Source: Bryobacterales bacterium
GTDB lineage: Bacteria > Acidobacteriota > Terriglobia > Bryobacterales > UBA6623
DNA: 64,000 nucleotides
NCBI GenBank assembly: GCA_028819215.1
Contig: JAPPMG010000096.1
Coordinates: 315,328-379,327, forward strand
Reading direction: 5' to 3'
In this document: piece after piece, positions 1 to 8,268 of the stretch
Layout: each line of letters starts with the position of its first letter
How positions within the stretch are numbered: the stretch's first letter is position 1
Translations under genes and position numbers: made by a program
Notes under the pieces: generated by a model
Told to the model about the DNA's origin: nothing
Database searches by the model: none
What the model saw: the letters and a program-made list of their open reading frames with translations, nothing else

Positions 1-128
1 TCAATGTGTTCAACCATCCCGTATTCGGCGCTCCCAACACGGTCTTCGGGAATCCGAACTTCGGTCGCGTCGTCAGCCAGGCCACAGCTCCACGACAACT
101 TCAATTGGCTTTGCGATTGCAGTTCTGA
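1..128 (+). CDS. Oar-type TonB-dependent receptor, C-terminal fragment (5' end outside window)
   Basis: The reading frame that is open from base 3 to the TGA at 126-128 encodes 41 residues ending in Leu-Gln-Phe. The peptide contains FNHPVFGAPNTVFGNPNFG, which is the typical last stretch of acidobacterial Oar-like outer-membrane receptors, where a 'F(N)HPxFGxPxxxFGxxxFG' segment precedes the final beta strand and the aromatic C-terminal residue recognised by the BAM machinery. The two other Oar-type receptors in this window (12716-15823 and 43026-46472) end in the same way. Everything upstream is missing, so ligand and full length cannot be judged. The identification rests on a short but characteristic tail. 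Confidence 0.75.
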   Translation, partial: NVFNHPVFGAPNTVFGNPNFGRVVSQATAPRQLQLALRLQF

Positions 129-353
129 AGCCGCAATGCTGTGGGAGGGACCAGTGGCTCCTTGGGAACAAGGGCCGCTCGATGCCCCACCGGTACTGCC
201 TGGAACGACGTACCGAGGCAAGACCTCTCCGCTTCCGGGAGTGCCTTCCCGCGGAAGAGAGTTGCGGGAATTACTGGCAGTGCGTCTGGTGGGACGGATC
301 GGCTCCGATCCGGCCGCTTTCGCGGCCAAGCTCAAGAACATGGGGCTGAGTAC

Positions 354-551
354 ATGCCCCAAGGATCCAAGCCCACAACCGTCGAACTCGTCAAGTCCGA
401 CTACCAGCCGACCAAGTTCGAACTCGAGGAGGAATTCGACCTCGACATTCCCGGAGGCACAGAGGAGGAGCGGCTGGATTTTCTCGGACAGGCCCTGACA
501 GAAACCGTGAACATCCGCTGGATCAACCAGCCTCGGAACCGGCGGAAATGA
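354..551 (+). CDS. small acidic protein of unknown function (65 aa)
   Basis: An ATG at 354 opens a 65-codon frame; the longer in-frame extension back to 141 has arginine-rich, low-complexity composition and is probably untranslated. The protein begins MPQGSKPTTVELVKSDYQP, continues with an acidic helix (KFELEEEFDLD) and ends in a basic tail RNRRK. I have a general recollection of short bacterial proteins with a 'SDYQPxKxELEEE' pattern followed by 'hxIRWxxxP', but I cannot name a function. No signal peptide or membrane segment is visible. It stands alone between the receptor fragment and the isomerase gene. A perfect 6-bp stem with a TTTC loop (312-327) lies just upstream and may be a transcript end for the preceding gene, although it lacks a T-run. 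Confidence 0.5.
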   Translation: MPQGSKPTTVELVKSDYQPTKFELEEEFDLDIPGGTEEERLDFLGQALTETVNIRWINQPRNRRK

Positions 552-843
552 CGAAAATTGTCAAGCGGATTCGGGGGCTATTTCGTCACTATTCGATGTA
601 ATCTCCCAATCAAACTCCGATCGTAGTGCATGTCATGCCCTCGCCGTCTAGCGAGCGGGCGATGAATCGCGAGCGTTCTGCCATGACCGAAGTCTCCTTC
701 CACGGCATCGACGCGTCGTGCCTATTCGGCACAAAGTGTTACCCATGTCTCCGGTACGAATCGCTACCTAAGCCTTGGGTCGCTCACCCCAGTTGCGGCT
801 GGGGAACGTGCGTTGGGCAGGTGGATTCTGTATCCTCATACCC

Positions 844-1404
844 ATGCCTGTGAAGCGCTCGCTTGCTCTCGCGGCGTGCGTCGCTCTCTCCTTATTGGCA
901 CAGGCTCAGGAACCGCGTCCGATCGTGGCACTGCAGACCTCGATGGGCGTTGTGCGCGCAGAACTCTACCCAGAGGTAGCGCCCAAGACCGTTGCCAACT
1001 TCCTCGCCTACGTCAATTCCGGATTCTATGACGACACCGTCTTCCACCGCGTGATCGAAGGCTTTGTCGTCCAAGGGGGTGGCTTTACCCCGGAACTCAT
1101 CCCTAAGCCCACCCGCAAGCCCGTGCGCATTGAGACGAAGAACGGCATAAGCAACGACCGCGGTACGGTGGCCATGGCGCGCCAGATGGGCAGAGACACC
1201 GCGACCTCACAGTTCTTCATCAACCTAAAGCCCAACACCGCGCTGGACCGGGGAGCGCTGCGATTCGGCTATACGGTATTCGGCCGCGTGATCGAGGGCA
1301 TGGATGTCGTGGACCGTATCTCGCGGGTCCAGACCAGTCGGCGCGGTCGCATGCAGGACGTGCCCATCCTGCCGGTGTTCCTCGAAACGGCCCGGGTGGA
1401 GTAG
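844..1404 (+). CDS. cyclophilin-type peptidyl-prolyl cis-trans isomerase, exported
   Basis: The protein of 186 residues has an N-terminal signal peptide (residues 1 to about 20, ending LLAQAQ) followed by a single cyclophilin domain. Family signatures are visible: VANFLAYVNSGFYDDTVFHR, then VIEGFVVQGGG, then ARQMGRDTATSQFFINL, with the catalytic Arg in the FHR motif and the QFFI core. It should catalyse proline isomerisation in the periplasm and so help fold exported proteins. The ATG at 844 is preferred over an upstream in-frame start at 775 because it places the signal peptide at the N terminus. The size matches periplasmic PpiA-like cyclophilins. It is followed by the convergent lolA gene with only 19 bases between them. 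Confidence 0.9.
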   Translation: MPVKRSLALAACVALSLLAQAQEPRPIVALQTSMGVVRAELYPEVAPKTVANFLAYVNSGFYDDTVFHRVIEGFVVQGGGFTPELIPKPTRKPVRIETKNGISNDRGTVAMARQMGRDTATSQFFINLKPNTALDRGALRFGYTVFGRVIEGMDVVDRISRVQTSRRGRMQDVPILPVFLETARVE

Positions 1405-1423
1405 TAGGGGTAGGCGGCGGCGA

Positions 1424-2104
1424 CTATTGGCCCAGATCTAGCGGAACATCGTTGAAGTTCCGGGTAAGCGGCACTACTTCGGCGCCCTCGGGGGCCTTGA
1501 ACTCGAACATCGATTCGCTCAGGGCCGGATTGACCTGCTCGTCGGAGAACTGGTAGACGTTCACAGACTCGTCCCGTCCCACGACGCGAATGCCAGTGAT
1601 CGAGTACGCGGCCGGATCGAAGTCGAACTCGACGCGGGAATAGAAGTCCCGAGCGTTACGCCCCTCTCCGATCAGCATTGGCTGCCCGCCCGCCTCCTCG
1701 ATGCGCAGGTTGCGGAACATCCTGCGAAGGCGCATCCGACCCAGCAGGAACGATAGCGGAGCGCGCAGATCGGTCATCGCTTCCAACTCCACCTGCCGAA
1801 CTTGGTTGGAGTGCGGGTTGTACATCCGAAAGATCGTGCCGTCGCTGACCGCGATCTTGCCCTCGGGCTGGGTGTAGTCCCAGCGCATCTTGCCTGGGCG
1901 CTGCAGGTAGAGCGTGCCGGTCTCGACCATGCGCCGTTGCCCCGAGTACTCCATAGACTGTTCGAACTGCATCTGCAGCCCGCTCAGGCTGTTGTAGCGG
2001 CGCTCGATGCCCTCGATAGTCTTGTTGAGCGGCTGCGCCGTCGCTACGGAGCTGGCAATGGCCAAGCCGAACAGTACGCCGGCGAGAGCAGATTTCGAAG
2101 TCAT
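1424..2104 (-). CDS. lolA: outer-membrane lipoprotein carrier protein LolA
   Basis: The 226-residue product has a signal peptide (about residues 1-24, ending ASSVATA) followed by a LolA fold domain. Recognisable are the segment GLQMQFEQSMEYSGQRR, the 'GTLYLQRPGKMRWDY' strand pair, and the later 'VSDGTIFRMYNP' strand, all typical of LolA, which shuttles lipoproteins from LolCDE to the outer membrane. The ATG at 2104 is used; an in-frame TTG two codons upstream is possible but unnecessary. It is transcribed away from the aminotransferase gene at 2198-3385 on the same strand, 93 bases downstream of it, so the two could share a transcript. Function is assigned from family resemblance. Confidence 0.87.
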   Translation of the reverse strand: MTSKSALAGVLFGLAIASSVATAQPLNKTIEGIERRYNSLSGLQMQFEQSMEYSGQRRMVETGTLYLQRPGKMRWDYTQPEGKIAVSDGTIFRMYNPHSNQVRQVELEAMTDLRAPLSFLLGRMRLRRMFRNLRIEEAGGQPMLIGEGRNARDFYSRVEFDFDPAAYSITGIRVVGRDESVNVYQFSDEQVNPALSESMFEFKAPEGAEVVPLTRNFNDVPLDLGQ

Positions 2105-2197
2105 GGACAAGGGCCGCGCTGGAGCGGATAGGTACGGCGCGGGCGATCACTTCCGACGTGCGGGCCGCGCTGTTCTCAGTATAGCGGTCGGTCCCGC

Positions 2198-3385
2198 TCA
2201 ATCCCGCAGCAGCTTGCGTATGCCGCGGGTCGCTTGGCGGATGCGCTGCTCGTTTTCCACCAACGCGAAGCGGACCGAGTCATCGCCACTCGGACCGAAG
2301 CCGATTCCGGGCGAGACGGCGACCAGTGCTTCGTGGAGCAGCAGCTTGGAGAACTCCAGCGATCCCGACCATGCGTAGCGGTCCGGGATCTTGCCCCAAA
2401 CGAACATCGTCGCCTTCGGCGGCTTGATCTCCCAGCCTCCACTGCCTAGGCCGTCGATCAGCGCGTCGCGGCGGCTCTTGTACATCGCGGCGTTTTCCGC
2501 CGTTGCCGACTCGCAATGGCGGAGGGCGATGATGGCGGCGATCTGGATGGGCTGGAACATTCCGTAGTCCAGATAGCTCTTGATGCGCGCTAACGCATCG
2601 ATCATCTTGGGATTGCCGACGCAGAAGCCCACGCGCCAGCCTGGCATGCTGTAGCTCTTGGACATCGAGAAGATTTCGACGCCGACGTCTTTCGCTCCCG
2701 GCACTTGCATCATGGACGGAGCTTGATAACCGTCGAACACGATGTCGGCGTAGGCGAAGTCATGCACGAGCATGGTGCCGTGCCTATGGGCCAAGTCTAC
2801 AAGCGGGCGAAAGAAGTCCAGTTCCACGCACTGAGTCGTGGGGTTGTGCGGAAACGACGTCAGGATCATCGCCGGCTTGACTCCCGGCTTCCTGAAGATG
2901 TCCTCAATGCGCGTGAGGAATTCGTCCGGAGAGGGCATCGGAACCGCGATCTGCACTCCATCAGCCATCACCACGCCCCATTGGTGAATGGGATAGGAAG
3001 GATCTGGCATGGCGACGCCATCGCCCGGGCCGATCGTGGCGAATGTCAGGTGAGCGAGCGCGTCCTTGGACCCCATGGTCGCGATCGCTTCCGTCTCGGG
3101 GTCCAATTCCACTCCGAACTTGTCTTGGTAGCGCTTGCAAATCTCCTCTCGTAAGCGGGGAATGCCGCGCGAGAGCGAATAGCGGTGGTTGCGCTTGTCG
3201 CGGGCCGCTTCGGTGAGCTTTTCCACGACCAAGTCGGGCGTGGCGCCGTCGGGATTGCCCATGCCAAGATCGATCACGTCGAGTCCTGCCCGGCGGGCCT
3301 TGGCGCGCATCGTGTTGATCTCCGCGAAAACGTAGGTCGGGAGCTTGCCGATGCGATGGAAGGGCTCGTCGTCAAAGATCCCCAT
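2198..3385 (-). CDS. alaC: pyridoxal-phosphate aminotransferase, AlaC-like (alanine/glutamate type)
   Basis: This 395-residue protein is a fold-type I class I/II aminotransferase. The Schiff-base lysine is Lys243 in SMSKSYSMPGWRVG, the PLP-ring aspartate is in VHDFAYADIVFDGY (Asp209), and the N-terminal DLGMGNPDGATP and HRYSLSRGIPRLRE segments match the AlaC (glutamate-pyruvate transaminase) group. It is expected to make alanine from pyruvate and glutamate in the cytoplasm. The size equals the family norm. A perfect inverted repeat at 3471-3486 lies in the divergent region shared with kdsA. A broader specificity (for example LL-DAP aminotransferase-like or valine-pyruvate) cannot be excluded from sequence alone. 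Confidence 0.85.
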   Translation of the reverse strand: MGIFDDEPFHRIGKLPTYVFAEINTMRAKARRAGLDVIDLGMGNPDGATPDLVVEKLTEAARDKRNHRYSLSRGIPRLREEICKRYQDKFGVELDPETEAIATMGSKDALAHLTFATIGPGDGVAMPDPSYPIHQWGVVMADGVQIAVPMPSPDEFLTRIEDIFRKPGVKPAMILTSFPHNPTTQCVELDFFRPLVDLAHRHGTMLVHDFAYADIVFDGYQAPSMMQVPGAKDVGVEIFSMSKSYSMPGWRVGFCVGNPKMIDALARIKSYLDYGMFQPIQIAAIIALRHCESATAENAAMYKSRRDALIDGLGSGGWEIKPPKATMFVWGKIPDRYAWSGSLEFSKLLLHEALVAVSPGIGFGPSGDDSVRFALVENEQRIRQATRGIRKLLRD

Positions 3386-3470
3386 TGGCTCATTTTCTCA
3401 GACGCGGGCGCGCAAGCCTGTGGGGTGGTCAGCTGCGACCCTGTTAGTGTCTAGGAGCGATATATGCAGG

Positions 3471-3486
3471 GTAATCTGGAGATTAC
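3471..3486. promoter_or_regulatory. perfect palindrome in the alaC/kdsA divergent region
   Basis: GTAATCTGGAGATTAC is a 7-bp perfect inverted repeat around a 2-base centre, between the divergent alaC (start 3385) and kdsA (start 3530). A further half-site-like GGATTACGGG follows at about 3498-3507. The size and position fit an operator for a dimeric regulator, but no regulator is identified and it could be fortuitous. Confidence 0.3.
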
Positions 3487-3529
3487 AGGCCCGCGCTGGA
3501 TTACGGGTCCCTGATCGCAGCGCATTGCA

Positions 3530-4369
3530 ATGGATGATCGAACCTCGCACCTGTTCGCCAAGCGTGGGCTTTTCGTGATCGGCGGCCCTTGCGTCATTGA
3601 ATCCGCAGAGCATGCCATCCAAGTCGGTCACGCAGTGGCGGAAGCGGCCGATTCGGCGGGAGTGGCCGCGGTATTCAAGGCTTCCTTCGACAAGGCCAAC
3701 CGGACCAGCCAGTCGTCATATCGCGGGCTTGGCCTGAAGCAAGGCCTCGAGGTCCTGCGCGACGTCCGCCGGGAGACCGGCCTGCCGGTGCTCACCGACA
3801 TCCACGAGCCCGGCCAAGCGGAAGCGGTGGCCGAGGTCTGCGACATCCTTCAGATCCCCGCCTTCCTGTGCCGTCAGACCGATTTGTTGGTGGCGGCCGG
3901 ACGCACCGGTCGCATCGTCAATATCAAGAAGGGCCAGTTCATGGCGCCCGAAGACATGCAATACGCCGCCGATAAGGTTGCCTCCTGCGGCAGTCGACGG
4001 ATCCTCCTGACCGAGCGCGGCACCAGCTTCGGCTATCGCGACCTAGTGGTAGACTTCCGGGCGTCGGCCAAGCTGAGCGCGCTGGGCTACCCTGTCGTGC
4101 TCGACGTCACGCATAGCCTGCAGCAGCCGGGCGCGGCCGGCGGTGCGAGCGGCGGGCAGCCTCAGTTCATCGAATTGCTGGCAAGGGCAGGCACGGCTGC
4201 CGGATTCGACGGGCTTTTCCTTGAAGTCCACGAGGAGCCCGGCCGGGCGCTCTCAGACGGTGCCACCGCATTGCGGCTGGACTTGCTGCCGGAGTTGTTG
4301 GTCCGGGTGGCCCAGATCTGGCGTCTGGTGTCCAGCTTCGATTCGCGACACAGCTACGCGGAGATCTGA
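3530..4369 (+). CDS. kdsA: 3-deoxy-D-manno-octulosonate 8-phosphate synthase
   Basis: The 279-residue TIM-barrel enzyme condenses phosphoenolpyruvate with arabinose 5-phosphate to give KDO 8-phosphate for lipid A-core LPS. Landmarks are IGGPCVIES near the N terminus, KASFDKANRTSQSSYRG, DIHEPGQAEAV, NIKKGQFMAPEDM and DVTHSLQQPG. Residue 21 is a cysteine (GGPC) and DVTH, LEVHEE and the SDGAT aspartate are also present; in this family these correspond to the metal ligands of the class II, metal-dependent enzymes, whereas class I enzymes carry Asn at the cysteine position. I therefore infer a metal-dependent KdsA. Its stop is one base from the stop of the convergent SDR gene. Confidence 0.93.
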   Translation: MDDRTSHLFAKRGLFVIGGPCVIESAEHAIQVGHAVAEAADSAGVAAVFKASFDKANRTSQSSYRGLGLKQGLEVLRDVRRETGLPVLTDIHEPGQAEAVAEVCDILQIPAFLCRQTDLLVAAGRTGRIVNIKKGQFMAPEDMQYAADKVASCGSRRILLTERGTSFGYRDLVVDFRASAKLSALGYPVVLDVTHSLQQPGAAGGASGGQPQFIELLARAGTAAGFDGLFLEVHEEPGRALSDGATALRLDLLPELLVRVAQIWRLVSSFDSRHSYAEI

Positions 4370-4370
4370 G

Positions 4371-5090
4371 CTATTTCAGAGAAAGGCCGCCGTCCACGGC
4401 GATGACTTGCCCGGTAACAAATGCCGGTCCTTCGAGTAGTGCACCGACGGCTGAGGCGATCTCTTCGCCAGTGCCGTGGCGCCCCATCGGGGTGTTGCGC
4501 ACGAGGCGGTCGATTTCGTCGGGCATCTGATCCCCGAAGTGGATGACGCCGGGCGCGATCCCGTTGACTGTGATCTCCGGCGCGAGCGCCTTGGCCAGCC
4601 CGTGCGTCAGCATCACGACGCCGGCCTTGGAAGTGCAATACGGCACGTGCTTGGCCCACGGGCGCAACCCGCCTAACGAAGCGATGTTGACGATTCTTCC
4701 TCCGCCGCCGCGGAGCATGATCTTGGCCGCCTGCTGGCAGCAGAAGAACGTAGCCTTGAGATTGACGGAGTGAACGGCGTCCCAGTCGCGTTCGGAGGCG
4801 TCGAGTGGGTCGACGGCACGGAAGACCGCAGCGTTGTTCACCAAGCAGTCCAAGCGCCCGAACGCCGTTTCGATCTCCTCGAACAAGCGCCGGATCTCGG
4901 CAACATTCGCCAGATCCGCGCGGAAGGGGCGGCCGCCACAGGCGGCCGCCGTGGCAAGGGCATCGGTCTTGGACGTGTTGTAGTGGACCGCGATCTTAGC
5001 GCCGCGGCTTGCGAGATGCACCGAGATGCAGCGCCCGATCCGCTTCGCGGCGCCGGTCACGGCCACGACCTTGCCTTCCAGTGTGTCCAT
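4371..5090 (-). CDS. short-chain dehydrogenase/reductase, pteridine-reductase-like
   Basis: A 239-residue classical SDR. The nucleotide-binding motif is TGAAKRIGR (residues 12-20), NNAA lies near residue 85, and the catalytic triad is Ser138, Tyr151 and Lys155 (YCTSK). The 'AAKRIGR' loop with Arg in place of the third glycine and the HYNTSK segment after strand 2 resemble bacterial pteridine reductases (PTR1/FolM-like), which reduce dihydropteridines with NADPH. The substrate is an inference; a 3-oxoacyl-ACP-reductase-like activity is the main alternative. The C terminus GQVIAVDGGLSLK is typical of the superfamily. It is transcribed divergently from adk. Confidence 0.8.
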   Translation of the reverse strand: MDTLEGKVVAVTGAAKRIGRCISVHLASRGAKIAVHYNTSKTDALATAAACGGRPFRADLANVAEIRRLFEEIETAFGRLDCLVNNAAVFRAVDPLDASERDWDAVHSVNLKATFFCCQQAAKIMLRGGGGRIVNIASLGGLRPWAKHVPYCTSKAGVVMLTHGLAKALAPEITVNGIAPGVIHFGDQMPDEIDRLVRNTPMGRHGTGEEIASAVGALLEGPAFVTGQVIAVDGGLSLK

Positions 5091-5200
5091 CGGGCAGCGC
5101 GCCGTGTGTCATCGGCGACTGGTTTGCGACAGTACTACGATAGCGATAAGGCGCAAGTGTGCCGCGCGCTGGTTGACCGCAGCGGCAGTCTCACCGAGAA

Positions 5201-5803
5201 ATGAACAAGTACATCATGATTGGCCCGCAGGGAGCTGGCAAGGGCACGCAGTCCATCCTGCTCTCTCAGACATTCGGGTTCGTGCACATTTCGATCGGGG
5301 AGATCTTCCGCTGGCACGTGGACAACCACACCAAGCTCGGCTCGCGCGTGACGCGCATCACGGCTCAAGGCCGGCTGGTATCCGATGAGATCGTCGAAGA
5401 GGTCGTGCGTGAGCGCCTAGAGCTCCACGACTGGCGCTATGGTTTCGTCTTGGACGGCTTCCCGCGGACTCCGTCCCAAGCCAGCTACCTGTTCGAGAAC
5501 TGGAATCTCGACCGTGCCATTTACTTGGATCTGCCCGATGCCGCAGTCAGTCAGCGCGTGCTGAAGCGCGCCCAGGCCGGCCAGGGCGGGGGTTTCACGA
5601 AGCGCGCTGACGACAACCCCGACGCGCTCCAGCACAGGCTTTCCGAATATCACCTCAAGACCCGGCCGCTGCTCAAGCTGTTCGAAGAGCGCGACCTGCT
5701 CTTGAGGGTCGACGCCAGTCGCTCGATCGAGGAAGTCTTCGGAGCGATCTGTGCGGGACTAGGATTGCCCGAAGCTGTGGCCGATCGCCGCTCTGCGGCG
5801 TAG
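5201..5803 (+). CDS. adk: adenylate kinase (short form)
   Basis: The 200-residue protein has the P-loop GPQGAGKGTQ at residues 8-17, the AMP-binding segment LDGFPRTPSQ and the arginine-containing KRADDNPDALQHRLSEY region. It interconverts ATP + AMP and 2 ADP. The lid is short, with no zinc-binding cysteine quartet, so it belongs to the short variants. It is not in the usual secY-adk-infA context here: it stands alone and converges on the pseudopilin-like gene, with only three bases between the stops. An additional adk in the ribosomal-protein cluster elsewhere in the genome is therefore possible, which would make this a paralogue. Confidence 0.85.
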   Translation: MNKYIMIGPQGAGKGTQSILLSQTFGFVHISIGEIFRWHVDNHTKLGSRVTRITAQGRLVSDEIVEEVVRERLELHDWRYGFVLDGFPRTPSQASYLFENWNLDRAIYLDLPDAAVSQRVLKRAQAGQGGGFTKRADDNPDALQHRLSEYHLKTRPLLKLFEERDLLLRVDASRSIEEVFGAICAGLGLPEAVADRRSAA

Positions 5804-5806
5804 CGC

Positions 5807-7012
5807 TCAGCGCACGGGCAGCCCGCGCCGACCCGCGCCGGGCTGTCGTGTCGGCTGCTGGCCGGGTGCTTGGTTCCGAAGTCCTGCCGCAGCATTCGCG
5901 GCGGTGCTCTCCGCGTCAGGGGCCTCTCGATAGTCGAAGACGAATTCCCACTCGTTGTAGGCTTTCTTGCCGTTATAGACCTTGACGCCGGTGGCTTCGC
6001 TCTTGCTGGCGACGCCTGCGATCCCGCGTTCGAACCTCTGCACCGTGGCGGCAGCCTGGGTAGGGGCGGACACGCCGGCGATTCCGCCGGGTCGCGGAGA
6101 GGTCAGCAGGCGGTTGATCAGCTCCGGTGCGCCCGAACCAGACACCGTCCCTCCAAGCCCGCCCCTCGTTCGGCCAGACGTGGTGCCGATGCCTTGCTGG
6201 CGTGCCCCAGGGCGTGGCGGCACGCCCTGTCCAGGGCCTTGTGCGATTCCACCCGCAGCCGCGCCTAGGCCTTGCTCAGCGAAACGGCGCTCGTTTTCGT
6301 CCATCGGCACTTGGCTGGGCAGCATCCGGCTGTAGTCCGGCGGCTCCCCAGGACCTGGCGGCTCCTGGGGGCCTGGAGAGGGTTCGCCCTCGACGGTGTT
6401 GAACCCAAACCCTTGGCCGTAACGGGTTGCAGCGGCCAGGTCTGGCGCGGCGGAGTCCCGCACCGCTTGAAACCGTTCCACCGGTTCGGGCACCGCTGGT
6501 GCGAATGGATCTTGCGCATCGGGCGCGCCAGGCCGCATGCCCGCGAGGTCGCTGGCGCCGGGTTCCGGCTGCGATCCGAACAGACCGGTCATTCCCGCCC
6601 CCATCGGAGGGCCTAGCGCTTGGCCGAGGCCGCCTTGGCGCCTGTCCTTGGCCGTGTCGAACAGCAGGGAGTCCTCGAAGCGTCCGTCCTCGCCCATGTG
6701 GATCAAGCGCCACTCACCCGTCTCTCCGATCGGGTCCGGACTGCGTCTGCGCAGATAGCGCACGCCATCCGTGTCTTCCAAATCGTCGAGATCCTCGGGA
6801 TACTTGTTGTGATCGCGGTAGTAGAGCTGGATTGCGCGCCGGTACTGCTCGCCGCGCTCGATGAGCTGCGCATCCTTCAAGCGCTGCGACTGCAGCGCCA
6901 TCCTTGGGACCGAGAGGGCCAAGCCGATCAGCAGGACGGCTGAAGTCACGAGCAGTGCCAGCAGGACATAGCCTTCCTGGCCGCTTCTGGCTGCGTTTCG
7001 CCCGGACCTCAT
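5807..7012 (-). CDS. pseudopilin-like protein with a long Pro/Gly-rich insert
   Basis: The 401-residue product starts with a short basic leader ending QEG, then a hydrophobic helix YVLLALLVTSAVLLIGLAL and an amphipathic helix that leads into AIQLYYRDHNKYPEDLDDL, the arrangement of type II secretion/type IV pilus pseudopilins after prepilin-peptidase processing. Unlike true pilins, the residue at +5 of the presumed mature protein is Ala rather than Glu. Residues of roughly 130-320 are rich in Gly, Pro, Gln and Ala with no obvious fold; a conserved-looking tail (VYNGKKAYNEWEFVFDYRE) follows. It is the last gene of the pil operon: its ATG overlaps the stop of the PilP-like gene (ATGA). The role in the apparatus is inferred from context. 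Confidence 0.65.
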   Translation of the reverse strand: MRSGRNAARSGQEGYVLLALLVTSAVLLIGLALSVPRMALQSQRLKDAQLIERGEQYRRAIQLYYRDHNKYPEDLDDLEDTDGVRYLRRRSPDPIGETGEWRLIHMGEDGRFEDSLLFDTAKDRRQGGLGQALGPPMGAGMTGLFGSQPEPGASDLAGMRPGAPDAQDPFAPAVPEPVERFQAVRDSAAPDLAAATRYGQGFGFNTVEGEPSPGPQEPPGPGEPPDYSRMLPSQVPMDENERRFAEQGLGAAAGGIAQGPGQGVPPRPGARQQGIGTTSGRTRGGLGGTVSGSGAPELINRLLTSPRPGGIAGVSAPTQAAATVQRFERGIAGVASKSEATGVKVYNGKKAYNEWEFVFDYREAPDAESTAANAAAGLRNQAPGQQPTRQPGAGRRGLPVR

Positions 7013-7659
7013 TGCGGAAACTCCAGCGGGATCGAGAACTCCTGATTCTCGTGGGTGTCTTCGAGCTTCACCGCCTGCAGCCCGATGTCGGTGATCCGGT
7101 AGCGACCCTGCAGCAGTGATCCCTCGGACGCAAGCAGGATCTCGTCGCCGTCGAGCAGGAACGCTCGCCGAGCCTCCGTGTGTGCCGAGCTGGCCAGCCC
7201 GTAGTACTTCCAGTCTGGTGGGCGCACCGTCTTCGGAGCCGGTCTTGGGGCCGGTCGCGCGGGCCTCGGCGCGGGCTTGCGGGCGGCAGCCTCCAGCTTG
7301 GCTTGGGCAAGCCGCGCTTCCTCTCTAGTCGGCCCCGCGATCTCGCGCGGCTTCGGGCGGCCGAAGTTGAATATGTCTCTGTCCACGACCGGCGATTCGA
7401 TCGCGCGGACGCGCTCGAGCAGATCTTTGCGCAGCGTGGCGTCAGCAGCGAAGTCGGGCTCGTTCTGCGCCTGCGGATCGGGCGTCAGAGGCTGGTTCGT
7501 TGTCCTGCCAGTGGAGGCAGCTGGGCGTTGCGTGGCTGGCGCTGGCGCCGGTCCCTCGCCGGTCGCGCTGAAGAACTGCACGTACACCACGATCGTTAGC
7601 ACGGCCAGCGCCACTCCCAGCTGGATCAGCGATCTCTTGTTCGCTCCGAGTTCCACCAC
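7009..7659 (-). CDS. PilP/GspC-like inner-membrane assembly protein
   Basis: The 216-residue protein has one transmembrane helix (about residues 10-30, LIQLGVALAVLTIVVYVQF), a Pro/Ala-rich linker to about residue 135 and a C-terminal beta-rich domain (WKYYGLASS and GRYRITDIGLQAVKLED). That order and its place directly after pilO match PilP of type IV pili or GspC of type II secretion, which link the inner-membrane PilMNO complex to the secretin. The start is GTG at 7659, preceded by AGGAG at a good distance and six bases after the pilO stop. Primary similarity to PilP is weak, so the family call is mainly contextual. Confidence 0.6.
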   Translation of the reverse strand: MVELGANKRSLIQLGVALAVLTIVVYVQFFSATGEGPAPAPATQRPAASTGRTTNQPLTPDPQAQNEPDFAADATLRKDLLERVRAIESPVVDRDIFNFGRPKPREIAGPTREEARLAQAKLEAAARKPAPRPARPAPRPAPKTVRPPDWKYYGLASSAHTEARRAFLLDGDEILLASEGSLLQGRYRITDIGLQAVKLEDTHENQEFSIPLEFPQ

Positions 7660-7665
7660 GGTCTC

Positions 7666-8268
7666 CTAGAGGTCCCTCACCAGCGTGTCGAAGCGCATGT
7701 TGATCTGCAACTCGTTCAAGTTTCCGTCGTTGCGCGGGGTCGCGCCGAGCGAGCCGATCACGAAGAAGACCTTGGAACGATCGAGTTGGTACAGGAACTG
7801 CACCAAGTTGTCGTAGCGTCCGCGTAAGCTCGCGTTCACCGCGAGGCTGCCGTACTGTTCATTCTCTTCGAGCGGCTCAACCGCATAGCTGGTCTCGCGG
7901 ATCTCGATCCCGGCTTGCGTCGCCGCCGCGCCCAGTTCGGTCAGCAGGGCGGAGAACGCGCTCTGGCGGGGCAGGGCGATCTCCTCGACCAGGACGCTGC
8001 CATCGGCTTGGGCCGTCTCGATCAGCTTCGCCCGGGCCTGTACGAGGTCCGTGGTGGCTCGCGAGTTCTGGACTTGGGAGGCCAGTGCGGCGTTACGGGC
8101 TTCGAGCTCGTACTCTCCCAGCTTGGCGGGGCGGACCGCCAGCACGTAGAACCCCAAGTTGCACACGGCCACAGCGCCAAGCGCCGCCAACACGGTCGTG
8201 GGCGCGAATCGGCGGTACCACTCCATTGGCGCGACTGGTCCCGCGCTGCGATCAGAGCTGCTGGTCAT
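7666..8268 (-). CDS. pilO: PilO-like type IV pilus/T2SS inner-membrane protein
   Basis: The product (200 residues from the ATG at 8268) has one N-terminal transmembrane helix (TTVLAALGAVAVCNLGFYVL), a coiled-coil stretch rich in Ala, Leu, Glu and Gln, and a C-terminal alpha/beta domain containing LRGRYDNLVQFLYQLDRSKVFF, which is very typical of PilO (the 'G.Y..l..F...L....r' pattern). PilO pairs with PilN in the periplasm. A longer start at 8307 would overlap pilN by 56 bases; the 8268 ATG has a GGTGGAG immediately upstream and overlaps pilN by 17 bases. Translational coupling with pilN and the PilP-like gene is likely. Confidence 0.75.
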   Translation of the reverse strand: MTSSSDRSAGPVAPMEWYRRFAPTTVLAALGAVAVCNLGFYVLAVRPAKLGEYELEARNAALASQVQNSRATTDLVQARAKLIETAQADGSVLVEEIALPRQSAFSALLTELGAAATQAGIEIRETSYAVEPLEENEQYGSLAVNASLRGRYDNLVQFLYQLDRSKVFFVIGSLGATPRNDGNLNELQINMRFDTLVRDL

